Source: Vagococcus lutrae
Lineage (GTDB): Bacteria; Bacillota; Bacilli; Lactobacillales; Vagococcaceae
Assembly (NCBI RefSeq): GCF_003987555.1
Contig: NZ_NGJW01000002.1
Span: 166,503-230,502, forward strand
Direction: 5' to 3'
DNA length: 64,000 nt
In this document: positions 56,756 to 64,000 of the stretch, one piece after another
Layout of the letters: every line of letters begins with the position of its first letter
Position numbering within the stretch: position 1 is the first letter of the stretch
Notes under the pieces: generated by a model
Database searches by the model: none
The model's input: only the letters and a program-made list of their open reading frames with translations
Told to the model about the DNA's origin: nothing
Translations under genes and position numbers: made by a program

Positions 56756-57850
56756 CTATTTCACTCCCACTCTTGATATTGTTTCATTTGCGTAATGACG
56801 AACTTCCTCTTCGCCTTCTAATACACGTCTAGCTCCTTCATATAATGCTTCCATCTCCATCTCTCCTGGATAGACTTCCACAGGCGCCATCCAAGAAACA
56901 TATTGATTGATTTTTTCTAAAATATATTTAGAGTGACTCGCTCCGCCTGTCAAAATAATGTAATCTACTTTTCCTTCTAAAGTGACAGACATTTCGGCAA
57001 TGCTCTTTGCTACTTGATAGCACATACCATCTAAATAGTATTTTGCAACTTCATCACCATTATCGACTTTTTCTTGAATATTTCGTAAGTCTGTTTCATT
57101 CAGATATGATTTCAAACCGCTATGACCTGCGATTAAACTTTTGACTTCTGCTAACGTCATTTCATTGTCAATAATAATTTTAGATAGCTCAATCAGTGGT
57201 AATGTCCCACTTCTTTCTGGTGAATAAGCACCTTCGCCATCCAAACCATTTACGACGTCAATCATTTTGCCGTTTGCATGGGCACCAACACTAATACCGC
57301 CACCTAAATGTGCCACAATCACACGCCCATCTTCATAAGTCAGACTATTTTCTTCGAGTATTTTTCTTGCTACTGCTTTTTGATTTAAGACGTGAGCAAC
57401 ACTACGACGCTCAATTCCTTTTAAGCCTGAGATACGTGCAATTGGCATCATCTCATCGACGACTACTGGATCTACGATAAAGGCAGGAACATGATATTCT
57501 TGACCAAATTCATGTGCTAAAATACCACCTAAGTTTGAAGCGTGCGTGTTATATTTTTCTGTCAATAAATCCTCAAGCATCGCATCATCTACATAATACG
57601 TGCCGCCTGGAATAGGTTTTAATAAACCACCACGCCCAACAATCGCCACCAATTCGTCGGCGAAATTATAGGTTTCAATAAATTCAAGTATCAACTGTTT
57701 GCGAAAAGCAGTTTGATCAATCACACCTTCAAACTGTTCGATTTCATCTACCGTATGTCGTATTGTTTCTTCAGCTAGTAATTCATGATTAGCAAAAACT
57801 GCTAGTTTCGTTGATGTTGAACCCGGATTAATAACTAAAATAGCTCCCAT
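56756..57850 (-). CDS. buk: Butyrate / branched-chain fatty acid kinase
   Basis: An ASKHA-fold acetokinase of 364 residues that makes ATP and a short or branched acid from an acyl phosphate. The N-terminal NPGSTSTKLAVF and the adenosine motif VAHLGGGISVGAH are clear, as is GLKSYLNETDLRNI. It completes the ptb route: branched-chain acyl-CoA to acyl phosphate to acid plus ATP. The gene is 18 bases downstream of ptb. Confidence 0.95.
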   Translation of the reverse strand: MGAILVINPGSTSTKLAVFANHELLAEETIRHTVDEIEQFEGVIDQTAFRKQLILEFIETYNFADELVAIVGRGGLLKPIPGGTYYVDDAMLEDLLTEKYNTHASNLGGILAHEFGQEYHVPAFIVDPVVVDEMMPIARISGLKGIERRSVAHVLNQKAVARKILEENSLTYEDGRVIVAHLGGGISVGAHANGKMIDVVNGLDGEGAYSPERSGTLPLIELSKIIIDNEMTLAEVKSLIAGHSGLKSYLNETDLRNIQEKVDNGDEVAKYYLDGMCYQVAKSIAEMSVTLEGKVDYIILTGGASHSKYILEKINQYVSWMAPVEVYPGEMEMEALYEGARRVLEGEEEVRHYANETISRVGVK

Positions 57851-57868
57851 TCTTTTCCCCCCTGCTTC

Positions 57869-58693
57869 TTAAACTTGCTTTAATGCGAATGATAATGAGT
57901 GAAGTTTGCTTTCTATTTTGTCGCTTCGCGATGTTAGTATGACTGGAACTTTTGTCCCAACAATCGTTCCTCCAACTAATGCATCACCAAAAAGTGTTAG
58001 CGACTTATACAAGCAATTTCCTGTATCGATAGAAGGAACAACTAATATATCCGCGTCTCCAGCTACCGGTCCTTCAAATTTTTTATGAGCAACTGCTTCT
58101 TGTGATAATGCTAAGTCGAGTGAAATCGGACCATAAACGGTGCAATCTTTACTATTTTGATAGCGATCACTTACCTCTTTTGTTAAAACAGATGACGGCA
58201 TTTTAGGATTGACATTTTCTGCGGCACTTAACAACGCCACCTTAGGATGCGTCAATCCAATTTTATGTGCAACACCTACCGCGTTATCGACAATACTCGA
58301 TAATGTTTCCGTATCAGGCGCAATGTTCATGCCACAGTCTGTCAGTAAGATAGTGCGATTAAGCTTAGGTATGTCAATCATTGCGACATGTGATAAAACT
58401 TTCTGATCCCGTAAGTTGTGTTCTTTTTGTAAAACTTCTTTCAAAATAGCATGTGTCTGTACGATTCCTTTTAATAACAGCTGGGCTTCACCCTTGGCGA
58501 CTAAAGAAACTGCGCGAAAGACCATTTCTTTTTCATCTTGACATTGTTCATAACGCCATAAATTTTCATTATCAATATTTTCGTTTGTATCAAATACTAC
58601 AAACTCAAGCTCGTTTGGATAACGTTTGTGCGCTTCTTTGACAAGCTCTAATATTTCAGGTTGCGAACCTCCAGCCACTGAAATTGTTTTCAT
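57869..58693 (-). CDS. ptb: Phosphate butyryltransferase (branched-chain acyl-CoA)
   Basis: A 274-residue phosphotransacylase that exchanges CoA for phosphate on butyryl- or branched acyl-CoA. The segments LLLKGIVQTHAILKEVL, ILLTDCGMNIAPD and ADILVVPSIDTGNCLYKSLT, then ADALVGGTIVGTKVPV-like GDALVGGTIVGTK, are conserved. First gene of the ptb-buk-bkd operon. A promoter with CodY and cre-like sites is upstream. Confidence 0.94.
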   Translation of the reverse strand: MKTISVAGGSQPEILELVKEAHKRYPNELEFVVFDTNENIDNENLWRYEQCQDEKEMVFRAVSLVAKGEAQLLLKGIVQTHAILKEVLQKEHNLRDQKVLSHVAMIDIPKLNRTILLTDCGMNIAPDTETLSSIVDNAVGVAHKIGLTHPKVALLSAAENVNPKMPSSVLTKEVSDRYQNSKDCTVYGPISLDLALSQEAVAHKKFEGPVAGDADILVVPSIDTGNCLYKSLTLFGDALVGGTIVGTKVPVILTSRSDKIESKLHSLSFALKQV

Positions 58694-58714
58694 CTTCTCA
58701 CCTCTTCATTATTT

Positions 58715-58728
58715 AGCAACCGCTTACA
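58715..58728 (-). promoter_or_regulatory. cre-like site 1 upstream of ptb
   Basis: Minus-strand TGTAAGCGGTTGCT matches the CcpA consensus TGWAARCGYTWNCW at 13 of 14 positions. It is within the ptb leader, 22 bases from the start codon. Confidence 0.7.
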
Positions 58729-58791
58729 TTTAGAATAGACGAGAATATTTTGTTTGACTAATTGTTATTTTTAATTCCGATATTAAAAACT

Positions 58792-58821
58792 TTTATAACG
58801 CTTACATCGTTGATTTAACAA
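58792..58821 (-). promoter_or_regulatory. Promoter of ptb-buk-bkd with cre-like site 2
   Basis: Minus-strand -35 TTGTTA (58816-58821) and -10 TATAAA (58792-58797), spacer 18. TGTAAGCGTTATAA (58793-58806), a cre-like site, overlaps the -10, where CcpA would block initiation. A weaker alternative promoter, TATTCT at 58733-58738, is possible. Confidence 0.65.
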
Positions 58822-58827
58822 CGTTTT

Positions 58828-58842
58828 AATTGTCAGAAAATT
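58828..58842. promoter_or_regulatory. CodY box upstream of the bkd promoter
   Basis: AATTGTCAGAAAATT differs from the CodY consensus AATTTTCWGAAAATT at one base. It ends six bases before the -35 box. CodY senses branched-chain amino acids, the pathway's substrate source. Confidence 0.8.
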
Positions 58843-58906
58843 ACATCTTTTTTCGAATATCAATGCTTTTTCACAGAGTTTTTTAATCTAACTCTTTCGA
58901 ATTAAA

Positions 58907-58941
58907 TCAAAAAAGCAACTCACCTTTTTAGTGAGTTGCTT
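58907..58941 (-). terminator. Terminator overlapping the end of the hydrolase gene
   Basis: Eleven-base arms (58913-58923 and 58931-58941) followed on the minus strand by six T. The hydrolase stop codon lies in the loop. Confidence 0.88.
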
Positions 58942-59857
58942 CTAAAGTATTTTCATGTCTTTCTAAAAATTGTCGAACCACCTGTTTATACTGCTCATTA
59001 TCTACATCCCAGCTTTCGGCATGCTTTGCTCCTTTAATAATAACCAACTCTTTTGGTCCTTTGGTGGCTTGATACAGCTTTTCAGTCATCGAAGTGGGAA
59101 CAAAATCATCTTGATCGCCATGAATAATCAGTAGTGGTAACTTATTTTTTTCTAATTGCTTAATTGCACTAGCTTCTTTAAATCCGTAACCAACTTTATA
59201 TTGCGTATAAAGCGAGGTCAGTGGAACTAGAGGAAAAGCCGGTAAATTAAACATTTGCTTCAATTGATATCTTAATTCATTCTCAACCGTATCATAACCA
59301 CAATCCGCAATCACAGCTTGTACTTGAGGAGGTAACGGCTCTCCACTGGTCATCATGACTGTGGCTGCCCCCATACTAATCCCAAATAAAACAATATCCG
59401 CTTCTTCTTCATACAGTTCATTGATTTGGTTAATCCAATCAGCATAGTCAAGTCGGTCGAGCCAACCAAATCCTACATACTTACCATCACTTTTGCCATG
59501 CGCTCGATTATCTGGAACCAACACATCATAACCCAATTCATAAAAGTAATGAGCATATTCCCCCATCTGTGCCGCTTGTCCCATATAACCGTGAGCTAAC
59601 ACTGCGACTTTAGAAGTTTTTTCGGGATGACGTATCATACGCGCCTTTAGCTTCAAGTCATCGCGTGACACTAACGAAACTGTTTCATATGGTGCAAATT
59701 CCCACTCTTTTTCAAGCTGGACAACATTATCTTTTTTTATAAAATCTTTGTCCCCTGAAACAATGGCGTAATTAAATAAATATCGTACGCCATAAATGAG
59801 CCCACCAACCATGAATACTAATACTATGATCAAAATACTCCAACCCACTTTTTTCAT
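58928..59857 (-). CDS. Membrane-anchored alpha/beta hydrolase
   Basis: A 309-residue protein with one N-terminal membrane segment (GWSILIIVLVFMVGGLIYG, about residues 4-24) and an alpha/beta hydrolase domain outside. The oxyanion region is VLAHGYMGQ, the nucleophile Ser is in LFGISMGAATVM, and the Asp/His partners are in HGDQDDFVP and GAKHAESWD. Extracellular esterase or acyl-peptide function is possible; the substrate is unknown. The ATG at 59857 has AGGATG upstream. It follows the DUF2200 gene by 28 bases. Confidence 0.85.
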   Translation of the reverse strand: MKKVGWSILIIVLVFMVGGLIYGVRYLFNYAIVSGDKDFIKKDNVVQLEKEWEFAPYETVSLVSRDDLKLKARMIRHPEKTSKVAVLAHGYMGQAAQMGEYAHYFYELGYDVLVPDNRAHGKSDGKYVGFGWLDRLDYADWINQINELYEEEADIVLFGISMGAATVMMTSGEPLPPQVQAVIADCGYDTVENELRYQLKQMFNLPAFPLVPLTSLYTQYKVGYGFKEASAIKQLEKNKLPLLIIHGDQDDFVPTSMTEKLYQATKGPKELVIIKGAKHAESWDVDNEQYKQVVRQFLERHENTLEATH

Positions 59858-59885
59858 AAAACACATCCTATCTACTTTAAACTTT

Positions 59886-60245
59886 TTATAAATCATCAGA
59901 ACGCAAAATTTTCGCCATTTTCTTTCCTTTCGCTAATTCGTCGATTAGTTTATCTAAGTAACGAATATTACGCATTAAAGGCTCTTCGATTTCTTCCACT
60001 CGATAGCCACAAATCATCCCTTTAATTTTCCAAGCATTTGGATGAATCAGGGGGGCTTCATCAAAAAACGCCTTAAATGTTTTCTTTTTTTCTATTTGTA
60101 AAGACAATTCTTCGGCCGAATATCCCGTCAACCAACTAATCACCTCATCTACTTCTGCTTGTGTTCGTCCTTTTTTCTCCACTTTTTTAACGTAAAGTGG
60201 ATACACGGAGCCAAACGACATTTGATATATTTTAGGCTCTTTCAT
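59886..60245 (-). CDS. DUF2200 family protein
   Basis: A small cytosolic protein of 119 residues with the DUF2200 pattern: [39 protein letters not shown], then [20 protein letters not shown] and [17 protein letters not shown]. Function is unknown. Either of two adjacent ATGs may start it; the second is six bases from AAGGAG. It is upstream of the hydrolase gene in the same direction. Confidence 0.85.
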   Translation of the reverse strand: MKEPKIYQMSFGSVYPLYVKKVEKKGRTQAEVDEVISWLTGYSAEELSLQIEKKKTFKAFFDEAPLIHPNAWKIKGMICGYRVEEIEEPLMRNIRYLDKLIDELAKGKKMAKILRSDDL

Positions 60246-60300
60246 CATCTACTCCTTTTTTCTCATTATTTCTTTTCCATTTTACCATATACTTTGATCA

Positions 60301-60335
60301 AAACAAAAATCCAGGTACGTATGCACCTGGATTTA
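60301..60335 (-). terminator. Terminator of the DUF969-DUF979-pcp operon
   Basis: Ten-base perfect arms (60308-60317 and 60326-60335), followed on the minus strand by TTGTTTT. Confidence 0.85.
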
Positions 60336-60344
60336 CAACTATTT

Positions 60345-60992
60345 TTAATGCGTTTTACCACCGACAACTTTTAAATCGTCTTTGCCGTGATAATCGACAA
60401 TCGCTTCAAGTGATGCTTCAATCGCTTTGACAATATCACTTAGACTCATAGATGCCGTATTTGGTCGTTCTAAAACTTGCTCAGGTAAAAATGGCACATG
60501 CATAAATCCTGCTTTTGCTTTTGGAAACTCCGTATGTGTTAAATAAAGTGTTTGATACATAATGTGGTTACATACGAACGTTCCTGCTGAGTTAGAAACA
60601 GAGGCAGGAATACCTGCTTCTTTCATCGCTGTTACCATAGCCTTTATCGGTAACTGACTAAAATAAGCTGCTTCTCCATCTGCTTTAATTGGAACATCGA
60701 TAGGTTGGTTCCCTTCATTATCAGCAATACGAGCGTCATCTAAGTTAATCGCAACACGTTCTGGTGTCATATCAAAACGACCTCCAGCTTGGCCAATATT
60801 TAAAACATAGTCAACATCATGTTCCGTCATAGCTTGACGCACGACTTCTGCACTTTTACCAAAGACTGTTGGAATCTCTAATTTAATAATATCTGCTCCA
60901 TTAACAGTATCAGGCAATCGCTTAACAGCTTCAATCGCCGGGTTCATTGTATCCGTCCCAAATGGGTCAAAACCAGTTACTAAAATTTTCAT
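60345..60992 (-). CDS. pcp: Pyroglutamyl-peptidase I
   Basis: A cysteine peptidase (family C15), 215 residues, that removes N-terminal 5-oxoproline from peptides. The catalytic triad is Glu78 (TPERVAIN), Cys141 ([11 protein letters not shown]) and His165 (GFMHVPFLP). The ATG at 60992 starts [12 protein letters not shown], as in other Pcp proteins, with GGAAGG eleven bases upstream. It is 26 bases downstream of DUF979, in the three-gene cluster with DUF979 and DUF969. Confidence 0.96.
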   Translation of the reverse strand: MKILVTGFDPFGTDTMNPAIEAVKRLPDTVNGADIIKLEIPTVFGKSAEVVRQAMTEHDVDYVLNIGQAGGRFDMTPERVAINLDDARIADNEGNQPIDVPIKADGEAAYFSQLPIKAMVTAMKEAGIPASVSNSAGTFVCNHIMYQTLYLTHTEFPKAKAGFMHVPFLPEQVLERPNTASMSLSDIVKAIEASLEAIVDYHGKDDLKVVGGKTH

Positions 60993-61018
60993 TTCTATCA
61001 TTTCCTTCCTATTTGCTA

Positions 61019-61942
61019 TTAAAATGCCCAAAAGTACATTAAGACAATATGGATCACAATCATAATAATCGTAACAGGAACTTGCTCTTTAATCACGCCA
61101 TAAGGCTTTTCCATCTCTAATAATGATGCCGGTAAGATATTAAAGTTAGCCGCCATTGGTGTTAACAAGGTTCCACAATAACCAGCTGTTAAGGCTAAAG
61201 CTCCTGCTATCGCTGGATCTGCTCCTTGCATAATAACGAACGGCACGCCAATACCTGCCGTGATAACAGTAAAAGCAGCAAAACCATTTCCCATAATAGC
61301 CGTGAAAACAACCATACCAAGAACATAAGCAATAGTACCAAATAATCGATTGCCTTCCGGAACAAACCCACCGATAATTTGCGCAATTACGTCACCGACA
61401 CCTGCTAAAGCAAAAATCGCACCTAATGCTCCTAATAATTGTGGTAAAATCCCAGATGTTCCCATCGCTTGTATCATTCGATTACTTTCTTGAACCATTT
61501 CTTTAGGTGTTGATTTAAAAATAATCATCGCTAAAATAATACTAAAAATAGCTGCGACACCAATAGCCGACTTACTTGATGCTTCTATTTTCATCGCTAA
61601 TCCAACAGAAACCACCGCTAGTGATAACACAGGGACAAATATCCAATTCCCAAACTTTTTAGCTCGTGATTCTAAAACTTCCGCTTTAACTGGCGTAAAT
61701 TGACTAATTTCAAATTGTTTAAATAACGTTATAATCCCTAATAAAACAACTAACAAGCCACTAACCACACTCGGAAGCACTTTTCCAAACATAAATAACA
61801 AGCCTAAATCCAACCAAAATATTGTCGAACCCATTCGTTTTGAATTAGAAGTATCCTTCGCCGTTTTAAATGCTGTATACATTAATTGCAACCCGATTAA
61901 AACAAAGAAAAATTCTAATAAATTATCAAAAAATTGTGTCAT
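61019..61942 (-). CDS. DUF979 membrane protein (putative transporter subunit)
   Basis: A 307-residue polytopic protein with eight to ten hydrophobic helices and the DUF979 signature regions [14 protein letters not shown] near the N-terminus and [20 protein letters not shown]. It overlaps DUF969 by four bases (ATGA). Both DUFs are always paired in this arrangement and commonly flank pcp, so together they may form a two-part carrier for 5-oxoproline, pyroglutamyl peptides or related compounds; this is inference. Confidence 0.85.
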   Translation of the reverse strand: MTQFFDNLLEFFFVLIGLQLMYTAFKTAKDTSNSKRMGSTIFWLDLGLLFMFGKVLPSVVSGLLVVLLGIITLFKQFEISQFTPVKAEVLESRAKKFGNWIFVPVLSLAVVSVGLAMKIEASSKSAIGVAAIFSIILAMIIFKSTPKEMVQESNRMIQAMGTSGILPQLLGALGAIFALAGVGDVIAQIIGGFVPEGNRLFGTIAYVLGMVVFTAIMGNGFAAFTVITAGIGVPFVIMQGADPAIAGALALTAGYCGTLLTPMAANFNILPASLLEMEKPYGVIKEQVPVTIIMIVIHIVLMYFWAF

Positions 61943-62625
61943 TTTCCTTCTCCTTTGTTTTGATATTTTTTCTTCAACTTACGATCAAATAAAATGTTCG
62001 ACGTCACACCAATAATTAACATAATCATCGCAATAGGTAACGACGCTTTAGCAATCGCAATTCCTGACACCTTATATCCTAAAGAGTCCAATGTCCCAAC
62101 AATTAACAAGACACCTGCAGCTCCTAAGAAAGTATTTTGACCAAAAAAGTTCCCATAATTTTCCATTGCTGCTGATTTCGCTTTAATTGTTTCCTTGTCG
62201 GCTGCATCTAGTTCACCGTGTTTCGCTTCAGCTGCTGCTTCTGCCATTGGCTGAACTAATGGGCGAACAAACTGCGGATGTCCTCCTAGACGAATCGAGA
62301 ACATACCAGCAATTTCTCTAATTATTAAATAAATTGACAGGAAAGTACCAGAGGTCATTCCCTTCACTTTCTTAATCAAATTAACCGCCTGTTCTTTCAA
62401 ACCATTTTTTTCAGCTAATCCAATTAGCGGAAGTGTTAAAAAGAAAATCGTAACAATCCGTTGATTGACAAAAGCTTGTCCTAACGCTTCTAAAAATTCA
62501 ACTGGGGTAATGCCCGATACTAATGCTGTAGCAAACCCTGCGATGACGACGACCGCAATCGTATCTAACTTGAAGATAAAGCCTAGCACTATAATGACAA
62601 TCCCAATAAGTTTTATCCATTCCAT
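61939..62625 (-). CDS. DUF969 membrane protein (putative transporter subunit)
   Basis: A 228-residue membrane protein with about six helices, beginning MEWIKLIGIVIIVLGFIFKL and with the DUF969 segment AGMFSIRLGGHPQFVRPLVQ. It is the first gene of the DUF969-DUF979-pcp operon. See DUF979 for the proposed joint function. GGAGAG lies upstream of the ATG. Confidence 0.85.
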   Translation of the reverse strand: MEWIKLIGIVIIVLGFIFKLDTIAVVVIAGFATALVSGITPVEFLEALGQAFVNQRIVTIFFLTLPLIGLAEKNGLKEQAVNLIKKVKGMTSGTFLSIYLIIREIAGMFSIRLGGHPQFVRPLVQPMAEAAAEAKHGELDAADKETIKAKSAAMENYGNFFGQNTFLGAAGVLLIVGTLDSLGYKVSGIAIAKASLPIAMIMLIIGVTSNILFDRKLKKKYQNKGEGK

Positions 62626-62940
62626 CGATATTATCTCTCCTTTATAATTATTTTAGAAACTTATTTTCTATTTTACTATATTTTTTAACAAAAAACAGAA
62701 CTATTTTTACTAAATAACTGTTTTTGTTAATTTTTCATCAATTTGCTCAAAGATACTAAACATCTAGACAAAAAAGAGACACTATAACCTGAATCAGTTA
62801 TAATATCTCTTAAATTATTATTATCTTATTTCCAACCCTTTTTAAATAAGCTAAAAATCAATTGTTTGACTTATTATAATACTTTTGATTTTAATCATAA
62901 CCTTGATATAATAAATATAAAACATTAGGGAAAGAGTAAC
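62626..62940. other. AT-rich intergenic region with overlapping divergent promoter-like signals
   Basis: It holds the promoter of the plus-strand membrane protein gene, a minus-strand promoter-like pair (TTATGA at 62895-62900, TATAAT at 62873-62878, spacer 16), and an imperfect hairpin (about 62776-62813) followed on the minus strand by six T. No known protein gene on the minus strand needs that terminator. Confidence 0.5.
62885..62912 (+). promoter_or_regulatory. Promoter of the 198-residue membrane protein gene
   Basis: -35 TTGATT (62885-62890) and -10 TATAAT (62907-62912), spacer 16. Confidence 0.75.
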
Positions 62941-63537
62941 ATGAATAGAGACGGAAAAATAAATTCAAAAAGAAAAAATAATTTATCCCATAAAGTGAAT
63001 AGAAATCCTAACTTTACGAATATGCCACAAGAATTAACTCGAAAAACTTTATATAGTAATAAACAAAAAAAGAAAAAAGTATATATACTATCGTTTATTA
63101 TTCTTATACTATTAGGATTTTTGTATTTTTATAAAACTCAAGTCCAAAATAATATTCGCAAAAATAAAGCTGAACATTATTCAAGTACAATCCTTTCAAA
63201 TAATCAATCCAATAGTTCTTCTACAAAAAATTCTTTCGTAAAAGAATTAACTTTAACAGAAGCAGAACTAAAAAAGTGGGTTATGGCCATCTTAGATCTA
63301 ACTCCTCCACCACCAACAAAATACATCTTAACAGTTGATATAAATGAGGATGATAACTTAGCATATGTATATGTTGGTATAGACCAAACTGATGGAGCAG
63401 GGACTTTTAGAGTAAATGAGAATGGACAGTTGGAATATATGCCTTATATGGGACAATTCAGTGGTGTTGATGACTGGATTTTAATTTCTAATAAGTATTT
63501 GGATACCACCCTAGCTAAAGAGTATTTTAAGAATTAA
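62941..63537 (+). CDS. Uncharacterised single-pass membrane protein
   Basis: I do not recognise the family. The 198-residue protein has a basic, Asn-rich cytoplasmic head (residues 1-45), one membrane helix (VYILSFIILILLGFLYFY, about 47-65), a Ser/Asn-rich linker and a soluble outer domain from about residue 100 (ELTLTEAELKKWVMAILDLT to DTTLAKEYFKN). AGGGA lies ten bases before the ATG. It stands alone next to an insertion sequence and is very AT-rich, as expected of acquired or fast-evolving genes. Confidence 0.7.
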   Translation: MNRDGKINSKRKNNLSHKVNRNPNFTNMPQELTRKTLYSNKQKKKKVYILSFIILILLGFLYFYKTQVQNNIRKNKAEHYSSTILSNNQSNSSSTKNSFVKELTLTEAELKKWVMAILDLTPPPPTKYILTVDINEDDNLAYVYVGIDQTDGAGTFRVNENGQLEYMPYMGQFSGVDDWILISNKYLDTTLAKEYFKN

Positions 63538-63688
63538 TTTTGGTTTCTAATAAAACTCAATTAGTTTTTATAATGTTGTATCTTTTTAAATGGGCTTACT
63601 AACATTTATTACACTTAAAATAAAAGCTCATTCACTAATGGAATTATGGCTCTTTGTCAAATAGGACTGATGAGTCAAAATGAAGTCG

Positions 63689-63720
63689 AAAGATGAGTGG
63701 AACTCGTTCCATTCATCTTT
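63689..63720 (-). terminator. Hairpin inside the ISL3 element, after the transposase
   Basis: Fifteen-base arms (63689-63703 and 63706-63720, one mismatch). It ends the transposase transcript and insulates flanking DNA. Confidence 0.8.
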
Positions 63721-63721
63721 T

Positions 63722-64000
63722 TTATTTTACTTCAATGAGACGATTCATCATGAATATTCTTAATTTCATGTTCTCAAATGATTTAAATCCATAGGATACC
63801 CGTTTTAAGGTTTTAATATGTGTGTTTTTAGCTTCAATCTTACCGTTTGAATAAGGATATATTAAGGAATTAAGAATCCCTTCTTCATAGTTTAAAAGGT
63901 TTTGAAGTTTCTTACGAAATTCTGAATCTAATGTTTCAGGTAGTTCTTTTAGTTGTTGGATAAATGACACGTGATTTTTGCTTCTGAAAGCATCCATAAT
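63722..64000 (-). CDS. ISL3-family transposase, C-terminal part
   Basis: The frame stays open through the right edge of the window, so only the last 92 codons are present. They contain the ISL3 C-terminal pattern: NGKIEAKNTHIKTLKRVSYG then FKSFENMKLRIFMMNRL, which carries the final catalytic Glu (GKIEAKN) of the DDE transposase. The ISL3 terminal repeat at 63648 confirms the family. Confidence 0.93.
   Translation of the reverse strand: MMDAFRSKNHVSFIQQLKELPETLDSEFRKKLQNLLNYEEGILNSLIYPYSNGKIEAKNTHIKTLKRVSYGFKSFENMKLRIFMMNRLIEVK

Larger units (their letters stand above)
63648..64000 (-). mobile_element. ISL3-family insertion sequence, right part outside the window
   Basis: The terminal inverted repeat starts GGCTCTTTGTCAAA at 63648, the typical ISL3-family end. 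The transposase reads leftwards from beyond the edge and ends at 63722, followed by a terminator hairpin inside the element. The 8-base target duplication expected at the left would be the bases just before 63648 (AATGGAATTAT region), but the other end is not visible. Confidence 0.88.

Overview
The window is chromosomal DNA of an AT-rich Gram-positive bacterium of the Lactobacillales. Gene content and order (gap-pgk behind cggR, ypiA-ypiB, der-rpsA-cmk, recQ-ypbB-fer, fur-xerD-scpA-scpB-rluB, dinG-ypmB-aspB-asnS, ptb-buk-bkd, pyruvate formate-lyase, PTS-lactose/tagatose genes) point to Enterococcaceae, most like Vagococcus or Enterococcus. This is an inference from gene families; no 16S gene is present. 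Almost every gene lies on the minus strand, so the window reads right to left. The plus-strand exceptions are fer, a vitamin ECF component, cls, a LysR regulator and a small membrane protein near the right end.

Layout. 1-2620: glycolytic operon cggR-gap-pgk, with a clear sigma-A promoter and a tandem CggR operator. 2633-8442: ypiA-ypiB (MurA stability control), HU, Der, S1 and Cmk. 8508-12030: LysM protein, RecQ, YpbB and the divergent ferredoxin. 12030-12882: riboflavin transporter RibU under an FMN riboswitch. 12925-19525: response regulator with a degenerate receiver, RluB, ScpB, ScpA, XerD, Fur (Fur-like boxes flank its promoter), an MFS transporter and CvfB. 19579-23028: AzlCD, an NCS2 purine permease with a PurBox-like site, and a NiaX-like ECF component. 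23198-23706: a ribbon-helix-helix protein under two matched palindromes. 23819-26743: copper operon copY-copZ-copA. 26806-32644: dinG-ypmB-aspB-asnS. 32676-35873: oxidoreductase, a gene interrupted by an in-frame UGA, RluF and PpaC. 35989-39064: pflB and pflA. 39439-41496: cls and a FlaR-like kinase.

41578-49625 is a complete lactose PTS plus tagatose-6-phosphate operon in the unusual order lacF-lacE-GH1-EamA-lacR-lacA-lacB-lacD-lacC, with an array of repeats at its promoter. 49908-51841 pairs a LysR regulator with a PfoR-type EIIC protein. 52008-58693 is the ptb-buk-bkd operon, which turns branched-chain 2-keto acids into acyl-CoA, acyl phosphate and ATP; its promoter carries a near-consensus CodY box and two cre-like sites. 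58928-62625 holds a lipid-anchored-type hydrolase, a DUF2200 protein and the pcp-DUF979-DUF969 cluster. The right edge holds an orphan membrane protein and the end of an ISL3-family insertion sequence, whose terminal repeat starts at 63648.

Most of the window is ordinary core genome. The observations most worth checking are the in-frame UGA with a well-formed coding extension (33645-34070), the RHH protein with twin operators, the rearranged lac operon with a DMT transporter inside, the pseudo-receiver regulator, the two-state hup leader, and the pcp-DUF979-DUF969 cluster. I found no CRISPR array, phage, tRNA or rRNA gene, and no obvious new defence system.
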